Shown: positions 56,921 to 64,000 of the stretch, piece after piece
Position numbering within the stretch: the first letter of the stretch is position 1
How the letters are laid out: every line of letters starts with the position of its first letter
NCBI RefSeq assembly: GCF_010993735.1
Contig: NZ_WQNI01000018.1
Coordinates: forward strand, 26,584-90,583
Reading direction: 5' to 3'
DNA: 64,000 nt
DNA from: Chelativorans alearensis
Lineage (GTDB): Bacteria; Pseudomonadota; Alphaproteobacteria; Rhizobiales; Rhizobiaceae
The notes under the pieces: generated by a model
Told to the model about the DNA's origin: nothing
The model's database searches: none
What the model saw: only the letters and a program-made list of their open reading frames with translations
Translations under genes and position numbers: made by a program

Positions 56921-56945
56921 ACTACCTGTCTGGGTAGTTTTATTT
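56921..56945 (+). terminator. Probable terminator after pyrG
   Basis: ACTACC (56921-56926) pairs with GGTAGT (56933-56938) around a 6-nt loop, followed by TTTATTT. It lies in an AT-rich gap between pyrG and the VOC gene. The stem is short, so termination may be partial. Confidence 0.55.
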
Positions 56946-56971
56946 GTCGAATTTTATTGCTGGAGATTTGT

Positions 56972-57901
56972 ATGAAGCTCGACCATTGCGTTCTCCCGAC
57001 CAAGAGTCTCGCGACGGCGCGGGAACGGCTCACGAGCCTCGGCTTCACCGTAGCGCCGGACGCCGCCCATCCTTTCGGCACGGCCAATTGCTGCGTGTTC
57101 TTCCGCGACGATACCTATCTGGAGCCGCTCTCCATTGCCGATGAAGAAGCTGCGCGCGGGGCGATTGCCGCCGGCAACACCTTTGTCCTGCGGGACCGGG
57201 AGTTTCGCGAGGCTTGCGGCGAGGAGGGATTCTCCGCCATCGCCCTCGGCACGAGCAACACTGCTGCGGAGCACGCCCGCTTCGTGGGGGAGAGAATCTC
57301 CGCAGGGCGACCGCTTTCCTTCTCGCGGCCCTTCGTGGATGCCGGCGGAAACCGCGCGCAGGCCTCTTTCGAACTGGCTTTTGCCGCACCCAGTTCTTGC
57401 CCCTCCTTCTTCTTCGCCTGCCAGCGGGTGAACATGCCGGCGGTCGACCGATCCTTGCGGCGGCACGACAATGGCGTTGTCGGTATATCGCGCATTCTCG
57501 CAACGGCGGCGGAGCCGAGCGTCGGCGAGGACTTCTTCACCCGGCTCTTCCGCAAGGAGCCTGACGATGGAGCGGGAATTTGGACGCTCTCTCCCGAGCA
57601 CCCTCAGGGTGGGTCGCCTCCGCATGCGGCCGTTTGGCTCCTAGGGCACGCGGATGCCAGGCACTTCTGTCGCATCGAGGCCGGCGGCGACGATCGCCTG
57701 AGGCTCTGCGGCATTGTGTTCCGCACGCCAAGCATCGATGCGATCGCCGAACGGCTGGCCGTTGCGAAAATCGCCCATACCATGCATAGAAACCGGCTTC
57801 TGGTGCCACCCGCGCCGGGACAGGGTGCAGTTTTCATCTTCGAGGAGGTTGAAAGCTCCGCTTTTGAGACGTTTTTGGGGTATCTCCTTTTTTTGCCTTG
57901 A
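56972..57901 (+). CDS. VOC-superfamily (glyoxalase-like) protein
   Basis: Unknown substrate. 309 residues from ATG 56972 with GGAG 7 bp upstream; the frame stays open earlier but is AT-rich and unlike the protein. The N-terminus (MKLDHCVLPTKSLATARERL, then LGFTVAPDAAHPFGTANCCV) is a clear VOC beta-alpha-beta unit, with His5 as possible metal ligand, and the second half repeats the fold (LCGIVFRTPSIDAIAERLAV). It resembles the Glyoxalase_3-like PF13468 group. It lies between pyrG and kdsA, 14 bp upstream of kdsA, and may be co-transcribed with it. Confidence 0.85.
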   Translation: MKLDHCVLPTKSLATARERLTSLGFTVAPDAAHPFGTANCCVFFRDDTYLEPLSIADEEAARGAIAAGNTFVLRDREFREACGEEGFSAIALGTSNTAAEHARFVGERISAGRPLSFSRPFVDAGGNRAQASFELAFAAPSSCPSFFFACQRVNMPAVDRSLRRHDNGVVGISRILATAAEPSVGEDFFTRLFRKEPDDGAGIWTLSPEHPQGGSPPHAAVWLLGHADARHFCRIEAGGDDRLRLCGIVFRTPSIDAIAERLAVAKIAHTMHRNRLLVPPAPGQGAVFIFEEVESSAFETFLGYLLFLP

Positions 57902-57915
57902 ATGGAGCCTGAAAC

Positions 57916-58746
57916 ATGACGCCGAGTCCGCGTGTGAAAGTCGGCAGCGCCGTTTTCGCCAACGACGCCCCGCTGGCGCTGATCGCCGGTCCCTGTCAGC
58001 TCGAATCGCGTGATCACGCCTTCGAGATGGCCGGCGCGCTGAAGGAGTTGACACGGAAGCTGGGCATCGGCTTCGTCTACAAGACGAGCTTCGACAAGGC
58101 CAACCGCACTTCGCTTTCGGGCAAGCGCGGCGCTGGCCTCGACGCGGCCCTGCCGATCTTCGCCGATCTCAGGCGCGAACTCGACGTGCCGGTGCTGACC
58201 GACGTTCACACGGAAGAGCAATGCGGCCTGGTGGCCGATGCCGTGGACGTCCTGCAGATCCCTGCCTTCCTGTGCCGCCAGACCGACCTTCTGATCACTG
58301 CTGCCCGGACCGGCCGCGTCGTCAACGTGAAGAAGGGCCAGTTCCTCGCCCCCTGGGACATGAAGAACGTCGTCGCCAAGATCACCGCCTCGGGAAACGC
58401 CAATGTGCTGGTGACCGAGCGCGGCACCTCCTTCGGCTACAACACGCTCGTCTCGGACATGCGCGGCCTGCCGCAGATGGCGGAGATGGGCGCGCCGGTG
58501 ATCTTCGATGCCACACATTCCGTGCAGCAGCCGGGCGGGCAGGGCGGCTCCACCGGCGGCGAGCGGCGCTTCGTCGAGACGCTGGCGCGCGCCGCCGTGG
58601 CCGTCGGCGTTGCCGGCGTCTTCATCGAGACCCACCAGGACCCCGACAACGCGCCCTCCGACGGGCCCAACATGGTGCCGCTCGACCAGATGCCGGCGTT
58701 GCTGGAGCGCCTGATGGCGTTCGACCGGGTGGCGAAGGGGGATTGA
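57916..58746 (+). CDS. kdsA: 3-deoxy-8-phosphooctulonate synthase
   Basis: Condenses arabinose-5-phosphate and PEP to KDO-8-phosphate for lipopolysaccharide. 276 residues: IAGPCQLES (near residue 24), [50 protein letters not shown] and [15 protein letters not shown]. The Asn at KAN and lack of the metal-type Cys (first motif GPCQLES has Cys) leave class I or II open. Start ATG at 57916. Upstream of eno, 180 bp away. Confidence 0.97.
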   Translation: MTPSPRVKVGSAVFANDAPLALIAGPCQLESRDHAFEMAGALKELTRKLGIGFVYKTSFDKANRTSLSGKRGAGLDAALPIFADLRRELDVPVLTDVHTEEQCGLVADAVDVLQIPAFLCRQTDLLITAARTGRVVNVKKGQFLAPWDMKNVVAKITASGNANVLVTERGTSFGYNTLVSDMRGLPQMAEMGAPVIFDATHSVQQPGGQGGSTGGERRFVETLARAAVAVGVAGVFIETHQDPDNAPSDGPNMVPLDQMPALLERLMAFDRVAKGD

Positions 58747-58878
58747 CGCGCCGTTATCTCCGCGCGTCATTCCGGCACGTGGACGAGCTGCGGAATAGGT
58801 CTCGGACAGCCTCCGCTGCCCTCCGGCTTCCGGGACGCGTGGATGTATACGCATTGCCTTTTTCGCCGCCTGCGATAA

Positions 58879-60201
<1,323 letters not shown>

Positions 60202-60237
60202 CGGCGCGGATAACCCTCCATTAAGCAAGATGTGACT

Positions 60238-60267
60238 ACATGCGGCGGAAGGAATTTCGCCGCATGT
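60238..60267 (+). promoter_or_regulatory. Hairpin enclosing the two possible ftsB starts
   Basis: ACATGCGGCG (60238-60247) and CGCCGCATGT (60258-60267) form a perfect 10-bp stem. The 10-nt loop GAAGGAATTT carries a Shine-Dalgarno-like AAGGA. An ATG lies in each arm (60240 and 60264), both in the same frame. Confidence 0.6.
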
Positions 60268-60590
60268 GGACCCGCCATCACAAACGCCGCAATACAGGCC
60301 GGTTGATCGTACCGGCGATCACCGCGCTCGTGCTCACCTATTTCGGCTTTCATGCCTATCAAGGCGACTACGGCCTCAACGGCAAGGAGCGGCTGGAAGG
60401 CCGCATCGCCGGACTTGAGGCCAAGCTCGACGCGCTGCACAAGGAGCGCGGGGACCTGGAGGAGCGGGTGAGCCTGCTCAACGACGGTTCGCTGGAAAAG
60501 GATATGCTGGACGAGCAGGCGCGGCGGGCGTTGAATCTCGTCCGGGAGAACGAGATCGTCATATTCCGCCCGGCTGACAGCGTGAATTAA
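60240..60590 (+). CDS. ftsB: FtsB/DivIC-family septum formation initiator
   Basis: Small bitopic division protein that, with FtsL and FtsQ, links the divisome. 116 residues from ATG 60240, or 108 from ATG 60264 (MWTRHHKRRNTG), which fits the family better and has a ribosome-binding site in the hairpin loop. One membrane helix (LIVPAITALVLTYFGFHAYQ, about residues 22-41), then a coiled coil (LEGRIAGLEAKLDALHKERG) and the conserved end ARRALNLVRENEIVIF. Between eno and pdhA, the usual alphaproteobacterial position. Confidence 0.92.
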   Translation: MRRKEFRRMWTRHHKRRNTGRLIVPAITALVLTYFGFHAYQGDYGLNGKERLEGRIAGLEAKLDALHKERGDLEERVSLLNDGSLEKDMLDEQARRALNLVRENEIVIFRPADSVN

Positions 60591-60817
60591 CCGGTTTCCA
60601 GTTAATCCAGAAGAATTTCAATTTTCCCAACAGGTTAGCCGGCATGGCTGCCATGCATAATTTCGCATGGCGGAAGCCTTTCCGTCATGATAGCGTCCAG
60701 CCCCGAACTGTTTGCCATGGATGGCTGCTTGGCGTGGACTAGATGCGTGTCCTGCGGCAGTATGGTGTCGCAGGCAGGTCCGATGTCCGTCAAGAGACGC
60801 TTTCTAGGGAGTGACAG

Positions 60818-61894
60818 ATGGCGACAGCCGCCAGGAAAACCGCGCCGAAACCTTCGTCGGCAAAATCCCGTAGCCCAGCCAAACCATCATCCACCGCCGG
60901 CGGCACACCCGCCGTCAGGACGCCGAAGCCGGAAGAGTTCAAACAAGAGCAGGAGCTTTCGGCCTACCGCGACATGCTCTTGATCCGCCGCTTCGAGGAG
61001 AAGGCAGGCCAGCTTTACGGCATGGGCCTGATCGGCGGCTTCTGCCACCTCTATATCGGCCAGGAGGCTGTCGTCGTCGGCATGCAGATGGCGTTGAAGG
61101 AGGGCGACCAGGTCATCACCGGCTACCGCGACCACGGCCACATGCTGGCCACCGGCATGGACCCGCGCGGCGTCATGGCGGAGCTGACCGGCCGGCGCGG
61201 GGGATACTCCAAGGGCAAGGGCGGCTCCATGCACATGTTCTCCAAGGAGAAGAACTTTTATGGCGGCCACGGCATCGTCGGCGCTCAGGTGCCGCTCGGA
61301 ACCGGCTTGGCGCTCGCCAACCGCTATCGCGGCAACGACAGCGTCTCGCTCACCTATTTCGGTGACGGCGCGGCCAACCAGGGCCAGGTCTACGAGAGCT
61401 TCAACATGGCCTCGCTGTGGAAGCTCCCCGTGGTCTACGTCATCGAGAACAACCGCTATGCCATGGGCACCTCGGTCTCGCGCTCCTCGGCCGAGACCGA
61501 TTTCTCGCACCGCGGCCTCTCCTTCAAGATTCCTGGCATCCAGGTCGACGGTATGGACGTTCGCGCCGTGAAGGCCGCAGGCGACCTTGCGGTCGACTGG
61601 TGCCGCTCCGGCAAGGGGCCGATCATCCTGGAGATGCAGACCTACCGCTACCGCGGCCACTCCATGTCCGACCCGGCAAAGTACCGTTCCAAGGACGAAG
61701 TGCAGAAGATGCGCTCCGAGCACGACCCGATCGAGCAGGTGAAGAAACGGCTCCTGGACAAGAAGTGGGCGAGCGAGGACGACTTGAAGGCGGAGGACAA
61801 GCGCGTGCGCGAGATCGTCGCCGATGCGGCCGATTTCGCCCAGTCGGATCCCGAGCCGGACGTATCCGAGCTCTATACCGATATCCTGCTCTAA
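60818..61894 (+). CDS. pdhA: Pyruvate dehydrogenase E1 component, alpha subunit
   Basis: Thiamine-diphosphate-dependent decarboxylation of pyruvate, with PdhB. 358 residues: a Pro/Ser/Lys-rich N-terminus (about 1-35), then [46 protein letters not shown], and the TPP/Mg2+ motif [17 protein letters not shown] with [10 protein letters not shown]; the loop region [17 protein letters not shown] is the phosphorylation-loop equivalent. pdhB follows 14 bp on. The 227-bp gap upstream (60591-60817) shows no gene. Confidence 0.98.
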   Translation: MATAARKTAPKPSSAKSRSPAKPSSTAGGTPAVRTPKPEEFKQEQELSAYRDMLLIRRFEEKAGQLYGMGLIGGFCHLYIGQEAVVVGMQMALKEGDQVITGYRDHGHMLATGMDPRGVMAELTGRRGGYSKGKGGSMHMFSKEKNFYGGHGIVGAQVPLGTGLALANRYRGNDSVSLTYFGDGAANQGQVYESFNMASLWKLPVVYVIENNRYAMGTSVSRSSAETDFSHRGLSFKIPGIQVDGMDVRAVKAAGDLAVDWCRSGKGPIILEMQTYRYRGHSMSDPAKYRSKDEVQKMRSEHDPIEQVKKRLLDKKWASEDDLKAEDKRVREIVADAADFAQSDPEPDVSELYTDILL

Positions 61895-61908
61895 GGGAGG
61901 CGCTGCCG

Positions 61909-63309
61909 ATGCCCACGGAAATTCTCATGCCCGCGCTCTCCCCGACCATGGAGGAGGGCAATCTGGCCAAATGGCTGAAGAAGGAAGGCGATGCCGTCGC
62001 CCCCGGCGATGTGATCGCCGAGATCGAGACCGACAAGGCGACCATGGAGGTCGAAGCGATCGACGAAGGAAAGATCGGCAGGATCCTCATCGGTGAGGGT
62101 ACCGAAGGCGTGAAGGTCAACACACCCATCGCCCTGTTGCTCGCCGACGGCGAGAGCGAGGAAGACCTTTCCAAGGCTCCCGTGAGCGCGCCTCCGCCCG
62201 CCGCCCAGGCACCGGCGGAAGAGCCGGCGGCGCAGAAGGTGGAGGAGACGCCGAAGCCCGCCGCTGTGCCAAAGGCCGAGGCGCCGGCGCTTCCCGCCGA
62301 TCCGGACATTCCCGAAGGCACCGAAATGGTGCCCACCACCGTGCGCGAGGCGCTGCGCGATGCCATGGCCGAGGAAATGCGCCGCGACGAGGACGTTTTC
62401 GTCATGGGCGAGGAGGTGGCCGAGTATCAGGGCGCCTACAAGGTAACCCAGGGCCTGCTGCAGGAATTCGGCGATAAGCGCGTGGTCGATACGCCCATCA
62501 CCGAGCACGGCTTTGCCGGCGTCGGCGTCGGCGCGGCGTTCGCGGGGCTCAAGCCCATCGTCGAGTTCATGACCTTCAACTTCGCCATGCAGGCGATGGA
62601 TCAGATCGTCAATTCGGCGGCCAAGACGCTCTACATGGCCGGCGGCCAGATGGGCGCGCCCATCGTCTTCCGCGGCCCCAACGGTGCGGCCGCCCGCGTC
62701 GCCGCCCAGCACAGCCAGGACTACGCCGCCTGGTACGGCCACATCCCCGGCCTCAAGGTGGTGATGCCCTATACGGCGGCCGACGCCAAGGGGCTCTTGA
62801 AGGCGGCCATCCGCGACCCCAACCCGGTCATCTTCCTGGAGAACGAAATCCTCTACGGCCAGACCTTCGATGTGCCGAAACTTGATGATTTCGTGCTGCC
62901 CATCGGCAAGGCGCGCATTCACAAGGCGGGCAAGGATGCGACCATCGTCTCCTTCGGCATCGGCATGACCTATGCGCTCAAGGCCGAGGAGGAGTTGCGC
63001 GGCATGGGCCTTGACGTCGAGATCATCGATCTGCGCACGATCCGGCCGATGGACCTCGATACCGTCATCGAATCGGTGAAGAAGACCAACCGGCTGGTCA
63101 CCGTCGAGGAGGGCTTTCCGCAATCCTCCGTCGGCGATCATATCGCCGCCCAGGTGATGCAGCGCGCCTTCGACTATCTCGACGCGCCGGTCATCACCGT
63201 TGCGGGCAAGGATGTGCCGATGCCCTACGCCGCCAACCTGGAAAAGCTGGCGCTTCCGAGCGTGGCCGAAGTCGTCGAGGCGGTGAAGGCCGTCACCTAC
63301 CGGGGCTAA
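61909..63309 (+). CDS. pdhB: Pyruvate dehydrogenase E1 component, beta subunit, with lipoyl domain
   Basis: Second E1 subunit. 466 residues from ATG 61909, behind AAGGGAGG. Unusual outside alphaproteobacteria: an N-terminal lipoyl domain (about 1-80; lipoylated Lys43 in [15 protein letters not shown]), a Pro/Ala/Glu linker (about 90-140), then the beta-type transketolase domain ([60 protein letters not shown]) and C-terminal domain. A second lipoyl carrier is then available in the complex besides E2. 15 bp before the E2 gene. Confidence 0.98.
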   Translation: MPTEILMPALSPTMEEGNLAKWLKKEGDAVAPGDVIAEIETDKATMEVEAIDEGKIGRILIGEGTEGVKVNTPIALLLADGESEEDLSKAPVSAPPPAAQAPAEEPAAQKVEETPKPAAVPKAEAPALPADPDIPEGTEMVPTTVREALRDAMAEEMRRDEDVFVMGEEVAEYQGAYKVTQGLLQEFGDKRVVDTPITEHGFAGVGVGAAFAGLKPIVEFMTFNFAMQAMDQIVNSAAKTLYMAGGQMGAPIVFRGPNGAAARVAAQHSQDYAAWYGHIPGLKVVMPYTAADAKGLLKAAIRDPNPVIFLENEILYGQTFDVPKLDDFVLPIGKARIHKAGKDATIVSFGIGMTYALKAEEELRGMGLDVEIIDLRTIRPMDLDTVIESVKKTNRLVTVEEGFPQSSVGDHIAAQVMQRAFDYLDAPVITVAGKDVPMPYAANLEKLALPSVAEVVEAVKAVTYRG

Positions 63310-63324
63310 GGAGAGGGATCCTAT

Positions 63325-64000
63325 ATGCCGATTCAGATCACCATGCCGGCCCTTTCACCCACGATGGAGGAGGGCAACCTCGCCAAGTGGCTGGTCAAGG
63401 AGGGGGACAGCGTTTCGTCCGGCGACGTCATCGCCGAGATCGAGACCGACAAGGCGACCATGGAAGTGGAGGCGGTGGATGAAGGGACCGTCGCCAAGAT
63501 CGTCGTGCCCGAGGGCACGGAAGGCGTGAAGGTGAATGCGCTGATCGCCGTGCTCGCGCAAGAGGGCGAGGACGTGGCCGACGCCGCCAAGGCCGCCGGG
63601 AACGGCGGTGCGGGCGCGGCTGCCCCTTCTTCCCCAAGTCCGCAGCCTGCGGAAGCGGCGCAGGAGAGCGGCGGCGAGCGCCCGCCGGTCGGCGAAGAAG
63701 GCGCTCGGCCCGCACCGTCTCCGGCCGCTCAGCCGCCCCGCCTCGAAGTGGTCGAAGGGGGGAAGGACGGCCGCGTCTTCTCCTCCCCGCTCGCCCGCCG
63801 CATCGCCCGGGAGGCCGGCATCGACCTTGCCGCCGTCGCCGGCTCCGGCCCGCGCGGCCGCGTGGTGAAGGCCAATGTCGAGGCGGCGCTTTCGGGCGGC
63901 GCGGTCAAGGCACCCGAGGCGCCGGCCCCCGCGCCCAAACCCATGTCCGACGATCAGGTGCTGAAGCTCTTCGAGGAAGGCTCCTACGAGCTCGTGCCCC
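63325..64000 (+). CDS. pdhC: Pyruvate dehydrogenase E2 (dihydrolipoamide acetyltransferase), 3' end cut by window
   Basis: Acetyltransferase core of the pyruvate dehydrogenase complex. Only the first 225 residues are present; the frame is open to the window end. From ATG 63325 (AAGGAGAG upstream): lipoyl domain (about 1-80; Lys43 in [15 protein letters not shown]), an Ala/Pro-rich linker (about 85-145), and a peripheral subunit-binding domain ([37 protein letters not shown], about 150-190), then the start of a second linker. The catalytic domain lies beyond the window. Confidence 0.97.
   Translation, partial: MPIQITMPALSPTMEEGNLAKWLVKEGDSVSSGDVIAEIETDKATMEVEAVDEGTVAKIVVPEGTEGVKVNALIAVLAQEGEDVADAAKAAGNGGAGAAAPSSPSPQPAEAAQESGGERPPVGEEGARPAPSPAAQPPRLEVVEGGKDGRVFSSPLARRIAREAGIDLAAVAGSGPRGRVVKANVEAALSGGAVKAPEAPAPAPKPMSDDQVLKLFEEGSYELVP

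Overview
The window is a dense, high-G+C stretch of chromosome from an alphaproteobacterium, most likely a Hyphomicrobiales (Rhizobiales) member near Mesorhizobium, Nitratireductor or Chelativorans. The evidence is the gene order (dgt-argS-SPOR-nagZ-scpAB-tatABC-serS-surE-pcm-nlpD-yajC-secDF; ppiD-trpD-trpC-moaC-moeA-lexA; pyrG-kdsA-eno-ftsB-pdhABC), a fused SecDF, an ExoR homologue, PopZ, a lipoyl domain on the pyruvate dehydrogenase E1 beta subunit, and an alphaproteobacterial GTTC-N7-GTTC SOS box before lexA. I saw no prophage, insertion sequence, CRISPR array or rRNA. One tRNA (Leu, anticodon UAG) and one probable small-RNA locus are present.

Layout. 1-5 kb: the end of a TolC-type channel, popZ (pole organisation) and valS. 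5-13 kb: a FadL-type porin, a TerC-family membrane protein, ilvD overlapping exoR, then xth, an NCS2 nucleobase transporter and erpA, separated by repeats and hairpins. 13-25 kb: the conserved run dgt, argS, a SPOR-domain protein, nagZ, scpA-scpB, an orphan ABC ATPase and tatABC. 24.9-26.7 kb: the least ordinary part, a small DUF559 nuclease-like gene bracketed by long palindromes, followed by a rhizobial protein of unknown function. 26.9-36.4 kb: serS (with an odd insertion), surE-pcm-nlpD, a DUF815 ATPase on the opposite strand, yajC-secDF, and two genes related to mitochondrial complex I assembly factors. 36.5-43.8 kb: a DUF4153 membrane protein, trmFO, a DUF1127 gene with CCUCCUCCC-hairpin RNAs, tRNA-Leu, trigger factor, an M23 peptidase and a peroxiredoxin. 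43.9-53.7 kb: a large AsmA/YhdP-like protein, lexA, moeA, moaC, trpC, trpD and ppiD. 53.8-64 kb: tpiA, secG, pyrG, a VOC protein, kdsA, eno, ftsB, pdhA, pdhB and the start of the E2 gene.

How the genes work together. Much of the window serves the cell envelope and protein export: SecG, YajC, SecDF and TatABC move proteins; trigger factor and PpiD fold them; NagZ, the two M23 proteins, the SPOR protein and FtsB act on peptidoglycan or division; KdsA, the YhdP-like protein, TolC and FadL concern the outer membrane. A second theme is central metabolism (TpiA, Eno, Pdh, IlvD, TrpCD, PyrG) and tRNA charging or modification (ValS, ArgS, SerS, TrmFO). PopZ, ScpAB and LexA cover chromosome handling and SOS control.

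Points most worth a second look: about 50 extra residues of atypical composition inside SerS; three tandem hairpins presenting the anti-Shine-Dalgarno motif downstream of a DUF1127 gene; the DUF559 gene with its palindromes; the secDF-NDUFAF3-like-NDUFAF6-like cluster; and several palindromic repeats that overlap stop codons or lie inside a coding region.
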